From contig JBPBPI010000098.1 in assembly GCA_050954885.1 (NCBI GenBank), positions 1 to 58,126 of the forward strand: a stretch of DNA of 58,126 nucleotides, in the 5' to 3' direction. The notes below the pieces were generated by a model that worked only from the letters and a program-made list of their open reading frames with translations, did not search any database and was not told where the DNA came from. This DNA is from JBPBPI01 sp050954885. GTDB taxonomy: Bacteria; Pseudomonadota; Alphaproteobacteria; Caedimonadales; Caedimonadaceae. Positions 44,788 through 53,244 of this stretch are shown here, piece after piece (within the stretch, counting starts at the first letter, position 1; each line of letters starts with the position of its first letter). The translations under genes and the position numbers were made by a program.

Positions 44788-46383
44788 ATGAAAAAATATT
44801 TAAAATTACTCTTAACAACAGTTTCTTTTACTTTTTTAGCTAATAAAGTAATTTCAACAGATCTATATATAGATCAATATACGATAAATAGTCAACTTTC
44901 TCAACTTTTAGAAGATGGTGCTTCATTATATGGTTTTCAAGGTAAGACTTTAGTTGAAACTCCTAAATACAAAGGATTTTCAAATCTTTATCCTGAAGGT
45001 CAATATCCTAAAATACCAAGAATCCATTCTTATAATCACAATCCAGAATATACTTATTTAAGTTTAGAAATTCCCAGTATTATTAAAAATCAAGTGTCAA
45101 ACGATGTTTTAAATCAAATTTTTCCTAATATTAACAGAGAAAATATCAATGTTTTTTTTCTTGCTCAAAATATTGATTTTGGACAAGAACAAATTACACT
45201 AAGACCTCATTATTATATTGATGATGCTATTGAAAAAAATGATTTTAGTTACAGTTCAAATAAAAATATTTCTGCTGCTATTTTTAATTTAGATTCAAAA
45301 TCAAATCTTATTTTAGAAAATTTACCTGAAGGTAATTTTTATAAGAATAATATTAGCACCCATCCAGGACAAGATCCTTATGGAAACCCCAGCCTTGTAG
45401 CATCTGGTAGTGATTTTAGAATTACAGGTTATAACAGAGAAGTAGGGGCTTTATTTTGTTCTTTAGTTTTATATAATGATGAAAATATATCTCAAAGTAA
45501 GGGAGCATTAACTTTTCATCTTATTCCACCCCTTGAAAGAGGTGAGATGGTTAATCAAGATTTTCAAGACTTGATCACAAATGGAAATGTAAGAAAATTA
45601 TATGATAAAATTTTTTCTGAAATTGACACAAATACATTTGAAAAAGCATTAGAGAAAATGTTGTCTAAAATGAATCTTAAAGAAGTTTTTGTCGAAGATT
45701 ATACCAGTCTATATTACAAAAATCATTTATTGCCAGAAATTCAAAAATATTTTTCAGAAAATGGATTGTCTTTGGGACCTCTTTGGTATGATTTTAATGC
45801 TTTAGAAATTTCAGATTTTGCCAAAAGTATGAAAGAAGATTTTTATCATCCAGAGACGCTTTTGAAAAATGCAGGATTTGATCTAAGAATTTTAGATAAT
45901 CTACCTGTTTGGAATCCTTTAGATGATTATGTTGGTCGCTATTATAAGCAACATCTATTACCAGGAATTCAAAAACATTTTTCAGAAAATGGATTGTCTT
46001 TGGGACCTCTTTGGTATGATTTTAATGCTTTAGAAATTTCAGATTTTGCCACAAATATGGGAAAAGGTTTCTATAATCCAGAAACGCTTTTGAAAAATGC
46101 AGGATTTGATTTAAGAATTTTAGATAATCTACCTGTTTGGAATCCTTTAGATGATTATGTTGGTCGCTATTATAAGCAACATCTATTGCCAGGAATTCAA
46201 AACCATTTTTCAGAAAATGGATTGTCTTTGGGACCTCTTTGGTATAATTACGAGGCTTTAAAAGTGTCTGAGTTTGCCACAAATATGGGAAGAGATTTCT
46301 ATAATCCAGAAACGCTTTTGAAAAATGCAGGATTTGATTTGAAAATTTTAGATAATCTACCTGTTTTAAAAACAACAATGTAA
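44788..46383 (+). CDS. Secreted protein with three 76-residue tandem repeats
   Basis: 531 residues; signal peptide 1-24. The first ~300 residues (rich in Asn, Tyr, Ser) match no family I know. From about residue 309 come three 76-residue units, each with LLPxIQxxFSENGLSLGPLW, ISDFA or VSEFA, ETLLKNAGFDL and ILDNLPV; units 1-2 are joined by WNPLDDYVGRYYKQH. AAAGG precedes the ATG, and a near-consensus promoter lies upstream. Base composition is among the most AT-rich here. Tandem repeats point to adhesion or binding; function unknown. Confidence 0.7.
   Translation: MKKYLKLLLTTVSFTFLANKVISTDLYIDQYTINSQLSQLLEDGASLYGFQGKTLVETPKYKGFSNLYPEGQYPKIPRIHSYNHNPEYTYLSLEIPSIIKNQVSNDVLNQIFPNINRENINVFFLAQNIDFGQEQITLRPHYYIDDAIEKNDFSYSSNKNISAAIFNLDSKSNLILENLPEGNFYKNNISTHPGQDPYGNPSLVASGSDFRITGYNREVGALFCSLVLYNDENISQSKGALTFHLIPPLERGEMVNQDFQDLITNGNVRKLYDKIFSEIDTNTFEKALEKMLSKMNLKEVFVEDYTSLYYKNHLLPEIQKYFSENGLSLGPLWYDFNALEISDFAKSMKEDFYHPETLLKNAGFDLRILDNLPVWNPLDDYVGRYYKQHLLPGIQKHFSENGLSLGPLWYDFNALEISDFATNMGKGFYNPETLLKNAGFDLRILDNLPVWNPLDDYVGRYYKQHLLPGIQNHFSENGLSLGPLWYNYEALKVSEFATNMGRDFYNPETLLKNAGFDLKILDNLPVLKTTM
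45712..46383 (+). repeat. Three in-frame 228-bp tandem repeats
   Basis: Units start at 45712, 45940 and 46168, with a period of exactly 228 bases (76 codons). The matched tract TTTTCAGAAAATGGATTG recurs at 45751, 45979 and 46207. Units 1 and 2 are nearly the same in DNA; unit 3 differs more and ends early. Recent amplification by slippage or unequal recombination is likely. No CRISPR features: no spacers. Confidence 0.9.
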
Positions 46384-46419
46384 TATAGTTTTACATATTT
46401 AACTTATCTTATCTAAAAT

Positions 46420-46490
46420 AAGGGTTTATATAAAGTAAGAATTTTTATCTTAAAAGATTTATTAAAATTACTTATTTAATGTAAACCCTT
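46420..46490. repeat. Imperfect 20-bp inverted repeat spanning 71 bp
   Basis: AAGGGTTTATATAAAGTAAG and, at the right, CTTATTTAATGTAAACCCTT (17 of 20 paired), 31 bases apart. It lies 37 bases after the repeat-protein gene. It may form a terminator-like hairpin, or be a decayed miniature element. No T-run follows. I saw no second copy. Confidence 0.5.
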
Positions 46491-46673
46491 GATCATATCA
46501 AATAATGATTTTTTATGATGTTACTTAAATCTAATAAATTAAATTTTTACATAGTTTGCTGTGATTTTTAAATTTGTTAATCGAAATTAAATCATTTTAT
46601 TAAAATCTTTTTCTGCAACATTTTATTAAATATGAGACAATTGCGAATTCGGTAACCTAATGCGAGTCATACA

Positions 46674-47459
46674 ATGCGATGTTCAGCCTATTGTTCAGCA
46701 AGTTCTTATAATATCCAACGGTTGGTTGATCAACTTAATTCCTTTTCTCCTATTTTGATTCATGAGGGTTCCTATCATTTAAAAGATGAAGCAAGCGATA
46801 TTTTCTTGTTTGCTTTTGGTGTTGTGATTTTTTGGCATGTCAGCGAGAGCCAGGAAAAGAAATTTTTAAATCAAATTCGCCCCTATGAGCATGAATCTTT
46901 GGCTATCATGGAATCTGATTATTTCTCATTTGAATATGGAAAATCACCAAATATGCATCAAGATCATATTTGTTTGAATAGTGAACAAGATTTCCTTGAA
47001 AAATTCACCATCTCTCAAGGCTTAGCGCAATCTATAAAACTAGCTTCTTTTGAATCCCGTATTGAAAAAGTGATTGGTGAAGTTAAAGAAATTACCGATG
47101 CGTTGGTACAAAAAGGAATCGTTCCTTTATCTCAACGCCAAATAAGCCGTAAGATTGGCTTGCTTTTTTCAGAGCGCAGCTCAATTAACTTACATTCTGA
47201 TTTTTTAAATCCCCCTGATTTTTTTTGGGACAATCCTGAACTTGAGCCTCTGTATCAAATGGTTGCCAAAGACGTGACCATACGGTCTCGCACACAAACT
47301 TTGAACCGAAAATTGGATATTATGCACGATCTGTATCAAATCCTGAGCGATACCCTGAATCACCGACATAGTACAAAATTAGAATGGATTATTATTGTTT
47401 TAATTATGATTGAAGTTGTTTTGGCTTTAGCAACTAAATTTGAATTATTCCCAAAATAA
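46674..47459 (+). CDS. RMND1/DUF155 family membrane protein
   Basis: 261 residues. N-terminal RCSAYCSASSYNIQRLVDQL, then a central FLFAFGVVIFWHVSE strand region, and the C-terminal block RTQTLNRKLDIMHDLYQIL, then HRHSTKLEWIIIVLIMIEVVL, ending in a membrane helix (about 236-256). This is DUF155, the RMND1/SIF2 family; RMND1 is a mitochondrial inner-membrane protein needed for translation there. Bacterial members are uncharacterised. The large gap before it (46384-46673) holds only the inverted repeat above. Confidence 0.85.
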   Translation: MRCSAYCSASSYNIQRLVDQLNSFSPILIHEGSYHLKDEASDIFLFAFGVVIFWHVSESQEKKFLNQIRPYEHESLAIMESDYFSFEYGKSPNMHQDHICLNSEQDFLEKFTISQGLAQSIKLASFESRIEKVIGEVKEITDALVQKGIVPLSQRQISRKIGLLFSERSSINLHSDFLNPPDFFWDNPELEPLYQMVAKDVTIRSRTQTLNRKLDIMHDLYQILSDTLNHRHSTKLEWIIIVLIMIEVVLALATKFELFPK

Positions 47460-47587
47460 CTTTTTGATAAGAATCAATTCTTTATAAAAATATATTTACT
47501 ATAATTTCCTGTTTATTTACAAAGTAATGCTCGTTGTATATATTTATGAGGGAACAAATAAAATAAAACATAAACAGGAAAAATAAA

Positions 47588-48430
47588 ATGCCAATGATCA
47601 CCACCAAAGATAACACGCAAATTTATTATAAAGATTGGGGTCAAGGAGACGCCATTGTATTTTCGCACGGCTGGCCATTAAGTGCTGATGCTTGGGACGC
47701 GCAAATGTTATTTTTGGGCGAACACGGATATCGAGTCATTGCACACGATCGTCGCGGCCATGGCCGGTCAAGTCAGCCTTGGGATGGTCACAACATGGAC
47801 ACATATGCTGATGATTTGGCGTCTTTGTTGGAACAGTTGAATTTGACAAATGTGACCCTTGTGGGCCATTCAGCAGGTGGAGGTGAAATTGTACGCTATA
47901 TCCGTCGTCATGGCGAAAGTCGTTTGAAGAAAATTGTGTTGATTGGTGCGGTGCCGCCACTGATGTTAAAGACGCCTGCCAATCCTGATGGACTTGAGAT
48001 GGATGTGTTTGATGATATGCGCGACCAACTGAGGAAGAATCGCCCTCAATTTTATCAAGATTTTTCTCTCTCATTTTTTAATTATGACAAATTTTTAGCC
48101 GAGAAATCTCAAGGTGTTCTGGATTCTTTCTGGATGCAAGGAATGATGGGATCCATTAAGGCGCAATACGATGGTATTCGTGCTTTTTCTGAAACAGATT
48201 TTACCGAAGATTTGAAGAAAATTACGGTTCCCACTTTATTTCTTCATGGGGATGATGATCAAACTGTGCCTATAAAAGATTCCGCTGAACGTGCTTCAAA
48301 ATTAGTTAAAAATTCAATTCTTGAGGCGTACTCTGGTGCCTCTCATGGTATGTGTGTGACCCATGCGGAACAGGTCAATGCAGATTTGTTGGCTTTTATA
48401 AAATCAAATAAAGTCAGTCCCAAAATTTAA
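47588..48430 (+). CDS. Alpha/beta hydrolase, non-heme chloroperoxidase-like
   Basis: 280 residues. Alpha/beta-hydrolase fold: the oxyanion FSHGWPLSADAWD, DRRGHGRSSQP, nucleophile elbow GHSAGGGE (Ser near residue 98), then the acid in FLHGDDDQTVP and the catalytic His in GASHGMC. The nearest family is the cofactor-free haloperoxidase/arylesterase group, so it may act as an esterase. No signal peptide. A strong hairpin follows the stop. ACAGGA precedes the ATG. Confidence 0.9.
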   Translation: MPMITTKDNTQIYYKDWGQGDAIVFSHGWPLSADAWDAQMLFLGEHGYRVIAHDRRGHGRSSQPWDGHNMDTYADDLASLLEQLNLTNVTLVGHSAGGGEIVRYIRRHGESRLKKIVLIGAVPPLMLKTPANPDGLEMDVFDDMRDQLRKNRPQFYQDFSLSFFNYDKFLAEKSQGVLDSFWMQGMMGSIKAQYDGIRAFSETDFTEDLKKITVPTLFLHGDDDQTVPIKDSAERASKLVKNSILEAYSGASHGMCVTHAEQVNADLLAFIKSNKVSPKI

Positions 48431-48462
48431 AATATTTTAAATAAACTTTAATTTCAATAAGA

Positions 48463-48497
48463 TATGCTTTAGATTTAAAATCTTAAGCATATTTTTT
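48463..48497 (+). terminator. Rho-independent terminator after the hydrolase gene
   Basis: TATGCTTTAGATTT pairs with AAATCTTAAGCATA (one mismatch) and a run of six T follows. It lies between the hydrolase and the first twin coiled-coil gene. Confidence 0.8.
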
Positions 48498-48518
48498 AAC
48501 TTAAAAAGGGAATTACTC

Positions 48519-49367
48519 ATGAATTTAAGACATAAAATTATCACAATTGTTTATTCCACTTTGATCTTGTCGGGACAATTATGGGCCACCACGAATATAC
48601 CTGAAGTTGATGAGGTTAAAGATAATAAAAATAATTATACTCAAGTAATTACAGATATAAATCAACAAATGTCAGTTATACAAAATCTTGAAGTACAAGA
48701 AAACTTAAAAAAACTTCGTACAATTCCAGAAAAATTATTAGAAAATGAAAAAAAACAAGAGATTTTGTCAGAATTATTAAAACAATCAAAAAGTGATAAA
48801 GATAATAATGAATCAAAATTCTCTCAAAATAAAACTGAAAGTATTCAATGGTGTAATCCTGTCATCTTACCTCAAAACGATAAATTAACTTTAATTGAAA
48901 ATATTGAGATAGAAAAAAAGAACATTAAAAACGTATCAGCCTCTGTAAATTCAATCATGAGGCAAACGCAACATCCTCTGGCTTTAGAACTATTAAAAAC
49001 TTTGACAAATGTTCTTGATTCATTGGAAACACATTCTGATCAAAAAGCCTCTCACATAAATCAACAACAAGAGGTAAAGAAAAATTTATCAGATGAAATT
49101 AGAAACACACAAGATAAAATTGTCAAACAAAAAGAATTTTTAGAAAATCAACAACAGGAAATAAAATCAGAAATAGAGCATGCAAATATTGCAATAACAG
49201 ATTTTCAACAACAAATAAAATCGTCTGAAGAAAAATTATCAACTGAAAAATATATGCAGAAACTGAATTCCATCAAAGAACAGCTTCAGTCAATTTATAA
49301 TGAAAATGAGTCGCGTTTAAGTGAAATGGCTAAATTTACGGCTGATCTTGAGAAAATAAGCAATTAA
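48519..49367 (+). CDS. Secreted coiled-coil protein, twin 1
   Basis: 282 residues. Signal peptide (about 1-22, ending LWA). The first 37 residues match twin 2 (49485-50408) at all but one position, and the DNA and the ribosome-site region match as well; after KDNKN the two proteins diverge completely. The body is almost all coiled coil, Lys/Glu/Gln-rich, with few aromatic residues. GGGAATT precedes ATG. No known family. Probably a periplasmic or exported fibrous protein. Confidence 0.65.
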   Translation: MNLRHKIITIVYSTLILSGQLWATTNIPEVDEVKDNKNNYTQVITDINQQMSVIQNLEVQENLKKLRTIPEKLLENEKKQEILSELLKQSKSDKDNNESKFSQNKTESIQWCNPVILPQNDKLTLIENIEIEKKNIKNVSASVNSIMRQTQHPLALELLKTLTNVLDSLETHSDQKASHINQQQEVKKNLSDEIRNTQDKIVKQKEFLENQQQEIKSEIEHANIAITDFQQQIKSSEEKLSTEKYMQKLNSIKEQLQSIYNENESRLSEMAKFTADLEKISN

Positions 49368-49420
49368 AGTTTTATATATTAGATTTTTTTCTTGAGAGAA
49401 TATCTTTCTCTCAAGAGACT

Positions 49421-49446
49421 GAGGCATACTATTGATGTCCTTAAAA
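49421..49446 (-). pseudogene. Relic of a second 3' end of the dioxygenase-like gene
   Basis: These 26 bases match 50426-50451, within the 3' end of the dioxygenase-like gene, at 22 positions. Read on the minus strand they give FKDINSMPQ where the gene has FKDISGMRQ. Neighbouring bases no longer match. Its place after twin 1 copies the place of the gene after twin 2. Confidence 0.6.
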
Positions 49447-49484
49447 TTTAAACCATATTTTTAAACTGAAAAAAGGAATTACTC

Positions 49485-50408
49485 ATGAATTTAAGATATA
49501 AAATCATTACAATTGTTTATTCCACTTTGATCTTGTCGGGACAATTATGGGCCACCACGAATATACCTGAAGTTGATGAGGTTAAAGATAATAAAAACAT
49601 GCGTCTTCCAAATATGGCAGAGATGAAGCAACAAAGTGAAGAGCGAGATAGAGAGGATGAAATTTTCTTTAATTCTATAAAAGAGAAAATACGAGAAAAT
49701 CAACCTGACCTAACGCCGTGCAAAATCATAGGCATGGTTATGGAAAGAGGGTTGGATCAACTATCTACACGTATAAATCAAGACATATATCATGATACTA
49801 TTGCTGCAATAAATAAGGAAATATCAAAAACTCAAGATCCTGAGGCATATAAAAATCAAAAAAAATATCATGATACTATTGCTGCAATAAATAAGGAAAT
49901 ATCAAAAACTCAAGATCCTAAGGCACGTAAAAATCAAAAAAGATATTATAATACTATTGTTGCCTTAAATAAGGAAATATTAAAAACTCAAGATCCTGAG
50001 GCACAAGAAGATTTAAAAAAAACGTATGCTTCTTATGAAAATAGTAAAGAAGTAACAACAGAGAGTATAGAAAGATTCTCAATTCTTATGAATCAAAGAG
50101 GAATAAATAGAGAACGAATAAAATTTTTAAAAGATCAGCAACAAAAAATAGAAACAGATCTAGAAAAAATGGAAGAACAAAAGAGAGATTATCTACAATA
50201 TAGAGAAAAACATCCTGAAATATCACCAATCGATGCTGAATCTATTATTGAATCTAAAGATTCAATCATAAAAATGTCGCAATCACATTATAAGAAAAAT
50301 CAGTTAAGCTTAGATAAGATAGTCAATAAAACAGATGATGAGATAATCAATGAGAGAATTGAATTAGATGCTAAGCTTAAAAAAACAATGGCGAAATTAA
50401 AATTATGA
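49485..50408 (+). CDS. Secreted coiled-coil protein with 26-residue repeats, twin 2
   Basis: 307 residues. Leader and residues 1-37 are those of twin 1 (one change, His to Tyr). Then an unrelated charged coiled-coil body. Residues about 103-180 hold three 26-residue repeats (YHDTIAAINKEISKTQDPEA type), with two near-identical in DNA. One Cys (TPCKII). The 3' end overlaps the convergent dioxygenase-like gene by six bases. No known family. Confidence 0.65.
   Translation: MNLRYKIITIVYSTLILSGQLWATTNIPEVDEVKDNKNMRLPNMAEMKQQSEERDREDEIFFNSIKEKIRENQPDLTPCKIIGMVMERGLDQLSTRINQDIYHDTIAAINKEISKTQDPEAYKNQKKYHDTIAAINKEISKTQDPKARKNQKRYYNTIVALNKEILKTQDPEAQEDLKKTYASYENSKEVTTESIERFSILMNQRGINRERIKFLKDQQQKIETDLEKMEEQKRDYLQYREKHPEISPIDAESIIESKDSIIKMSQSHYKKNQLSLDKIVNKTDDEIINERIELDAKLKKTMAKLKL
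49791..50024 (+). repeat. Three 78-bp tandem repeats in twin 2
   Basis: Period of 78 bases (26 codons): the tract TACTATTG occurs at 49796, 49874 and 49952. Units 1 and 2 are nearly identical; unit 3 has several changes. It encodes the 26-residue helical repeats. Confidence 0.88.
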
Positions 50409-51266
50409 TTTTTTACCAAGTCGTTGACGCATACCACTGATGTCTTTAAAACCACAAGGAACAATGGACAAGAAAAGTCGATCTTCTTTAATCGGCGGTT
50501 CTGAATGGAGAGCCGCCGTGGTTAAATTACCAACCTTGAAGATCATGCCTTGGCCTGAGGGAAGAGAAATAATTTGAGACTTTTGAATCATTTGACTTAA
50601 GAAGATTTTTTCCTCCTGTTCATAAAGTCTATTTTTCTCATCTTGAATTTGTTCTTCCGTCATAGTGTTTTGTTGAAGAGATTGATCAAACTGCGTGCGA
50701 ATCTTTTGCCAACTCTCTGATGTAAAGTCCGTAAACTTTTGACGCTCATCGAATGAAAGCGGATAAAATAAAGTACTTGGTCCCTTAAATACTATAGCAA
50801 ATTTAAGTTGCGTACCGTCGAACGATTCATAATAACACCCATCCATATGCCATCTTGGTTGATCAAAAGCAGTCGTTTCTTTAAAGGCTCTTAAACACAC
50901 CTAAGATATCTCTTTTTGACTGGCTCGGATGACAGCCTTATTTAAACGTGTGATCAAATTTGCAATGACTTGAGTCGTTTCGTCATCTTGCGAACCTAAA
51001 TTATGTAAAAAATCTTTTATCTGTTCTTTAAGTTGATCAGAATCACCAAAATTGTCATACTCATCAAACTTATCAATTTTAAGATGGCGTAGACTTTCAT
51101 GTTCAGCCTCTGTCATCAAAAGACCAGATGAGATAAAAGCATCTTTACTGTCGACAAGACTTTTGTATTTCTGCTGCATTTCTTTTTGGACCGAAGCCTT
51201 TAAAGCACTTGTCGACAGGGTTACCAGAGTAATAGCAATCAAACAAAAACGGATTAAATATAACAT
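50403..51266 (-). pseudogene. Dioxygenase-like (HxD...H...R) secreted protein split by an amber codon
   Basis: One frame from ATG 51266 (AAGGAT upstream; signal peptide about 1-22, ending LKAS) runs 121 codons to TAG at 50901-50903 and then continues without break to 50403 (165 codons). The second half has RWHMDG (HxD), LKFAIVFKGPSTLFYPL, then AALHSEPPIKEDRLFLSI with His and, nine residues on, Arg: the layout of the iron and 2-oxoglutarate site of dioxygenases. That assignment is mine and not certain. A GTG (50900) right after TAG could restart translation, but no ribosome site fits. A relic of this 3' end lies at 49421-49446. Confidence 0.65.
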
Positions 51267-51294
51267 TATTATCCTTAAGTTTTGCTCCTTTAAA

Positions 51295-52608
51295 TTAAAG
51301 AATGAAACGAGATAAATCGGTATTTTTGGCCAATTCACATACTGTTTTTTGGACATATTCGGCGTCAATTGTGATGGTTTTACCGCTATTGTTGCTGGCA
51401 TCGAAGCTGATATCTTCTAACAATTTTTCCATTACGGTATGCAACCTGCGCGCGCCAATGTTTTCCACATTGTCGTTGAGCTCAGCGCTTAAGGCAGCCA
51501 TTTCTGCAATGGCATCACCTGTAAATTCCAATTGAACGCCTTCGGTGATCAATAAGGCTTGATATTGTTTGATCAAACTGGCTTCTGGTTCGGTTAAAAT
51601 ACGCACAAAATCGTCTTTGGTCAGAGCGTCGAGTCCAACACGTATAGGAAGACGACCCTGAAGTTCAGGCAACAAATCCGATGGTTTGGTTACGTGAAAA
51701 GCACCTGAAGCAATAAACAAGATATGATCAGTTTTGACCGAACCATGCTTGGTGGCAACTGTGGTGCCTTCAATGAGCGGTAACAAATCACGCTGCACTC
51801 CTTCGCGGCTGACATCGCCGCCGGAACGTTCTTGACGGGCAGATATTTTGTCAATTTCATCGATGAAAACAATACCATTTTGTTCAACAGATTCGATGGC
51901 ATCTTTGACCGTTTGCTCTTGATCAATCAGCTTATCGCTTTCTTCTTGAGCCAATAATTTCAAAGCATCAGCTACCAACATTTTGCGAACCTTAGTTCGG
52001 TTGCCAAAAGTTTTACTTAACATATCACTGATGTTTAACATCCCCATCTGGGCACCTGGCATGCCGGGTACATCCATGGTGGGCATTTGAAGAGAAGAGA
52101 TGTCACTGACTTCAACTTCAATTTCACGCTCGTCTAACTCTTTGTTCTGCATCATGGTCAGAAATTTGTGACGGGTGTCTTCGCTGGCATTTTCACCAAC
52201 CAAAACTTTTAAGACGCGTTCTTGCGCGTTGGCCTCGGCTTTGGACATAACCTCGACCCGGTGACGTTCTTTTTCAACATTTAAGGCAACTTCGAGCAAA
52301 TCACGGATGATTTGTTCAACGTCACGACCGACATATCCAACTTCGGTGAACTTGGTGGCTTCAACTTTTAAAAAAGGGGCATCCGATAGTTTAGCCAGGC
52401 GGCGGGCAATTTCAGTTTTACCCACACCGGTGGGCCCAATCATCAAAATATTTTTGGGCAAAATTTCTTCGCGTAACGGCTGTTCAACTTGCATGCGGCG
52501 CCAACGATTCCGCAAAGCAATGGCGACCGCACGTTTGGCTTGATGCTGACCGATGATATAACGATTAAGTTCTGAGACAATATCATTTGGGGTATAAGAT
52601 TTAATCAC
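51295..52608 (-). CDS. hslU: ATP-dependent protease ATPase subunit HslU
   Basis: 437 residues from GTG 52608, which shares one base with the hslV stop (TAGTG). AAA+ unfoldase: Walker A GPTGVGKTEIAR (about 54-65), VGYVGRDVE pore loop (GYVG), Walker B FIDEIDKI, and sensor segment NIGARRLHTVMEKLLED near the C-terminus, which ends RFIL and docks in HslV. It unfolds proteins for HslV. Next to it is the split dioxygenase-like gene, 28 bases on. Confidence 0.96.
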   Translation of the reverse strand: MIKSYTPNDIVSELNRYIIGQHQAKRAVAIALRNRWRRMQVEQPLREEILPKNILMIGPTGVGKTEIARRLAKLSDAPFLKVEATKFTEVGYVGRDVEQIIRDLLEVALNVEKERHRVEVMSKAEANAQERVLKVLVGENASEDTRHKFLTMMQNKELDEREIEVEVSDISSLQMPTMDVPGMPGAQMGMLNISDMLSKTFGNRTKVRKMLVADALKLLAQEESDKLIDQEQTVKDAIESVEQNGIVFIDEIDKISARQERSGGDVSREGVQRDLLPLIEGTTVATKHGSVKTDHILFIASGAFHVTKPSDLLPELQGRLPIRVGLDALTKDDFVRILTEPEASLIKQYQALLITEGVQLEFTGDAIAEMAALSAELNDNVENIGARRLHTVMEKLLEDISFDASNNSGKTITIDAEYVQKTVCELAKNTDLSRFIL

Positions 52609-53156
52609 TATAATTTCTCCACAATAACATTCTTATTGGTAAAGACACAGATATCAGCGGCAATTGTCATGGCACGCTCTGCAATTTCTGTGGCACTCAA
52701 ATTTTCAATAGGTAGCAAAGCACGGGCGGCTGCTAAAGCGTAGGAGCCACCAGAGCCAATACCAATTAAACTGTCTTCCGGTTCAAGGACATCGCCCATA
52801 CCGGTTAAAATCAGCGAGGTTGAGGCGTCAGCTACCGCGAGCATAGCTTCGAGTTTGCGTAAGTATTTGTCGGTACGCCAATCTTTGGCCAATTCGACGC
52901 ACGCACGGGTCAATTGACTGGGATATTGCTCAAGTTTGGCTTCCAGACGTTCAAATAAAGTAAAGGCATCTGCGGTAGCTCCAGCAAAACCAGCAATCAC
53001 ATTGCCATGCTTCAGTCGCCTGACCTTGCGGGCATTGGATTTAATCACGGTATTGCCCATGGAGACTTGACCGTCACCGGCGATCACTACTTCATTGTTT
53101 TTTCGCACACACAGGATTGTGGTTCCGTGCCAAGTGGCTTCAGAATTGTTTGTCAT
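52608..53156 (-). CDS. hslV: ATP-dependent protease peptidase subunit HslV
   Basis: 182 residues. The catalytic Thr becomes the N-terminus after cleavage of the first ~11 residues (ATWHG before TTILCVRK), and GDGQVSMGNTVIK is the hallmark of HslV. Proteasome-like beta fold. It forms the double-hexamer degradation chamber with HslU. Operon hslV-hslU, one base overlap. Confidence 0.96.
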   Translation of the reverse strand: MTNNSEATWHGTTILCVRKNNEVVIAGDGQVSMGNTVIKSNARKVRRLKHGNVIAGFAGATADAFTLFERLEAKLEQYPSQLTRACVELAKDWRTDKYLRKLEAMLAVADASTSLILTGMGDVLEPEDSLIGIGSGGSYALAAARALLPIENLSATEIAERAMTIAADICVFTNKNVIVEKL

Positions 53157-53244
53157 TTTTCAATCCTCTTCTTGCATTTAAAATTGTGAACCCTCAAAAT
53201 AGCTGGTATTTAAAAATTTGTCATGAATTTTTTAAAGGGAAAAA

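Noticed and set aside
46022..46378. A 118-codon open frame opposite the repeat protein.
   Set aside because: It is antisense to the tandem repeats and inherits their period; it has no ribosome site of its own.
45712..46383. Regular repeats resembling a CRISPR array.
   Set aside because: The 228-base units are coding, in frame and without spacers. The same is true of the 108-base and 78-base repeats at 5032 and 49791.
49391..49415. A perfect 10-base hairpin after twin 1 as a terminator.
   Set aside because: The T-run is before the stem, not after it, on the plus strand; on the minus strand an A-run would follow. It lacks the terminator layout.
28122..50903. Three reading frames with single in-frame stops suggested a reassigned amber or ochre codon.
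   Set aside because: TAG and TAA end many intact genes here (valS and hslV end in TAG) at the normal protein length, so a general reassignment would extend them. The stops are better explained by decay.
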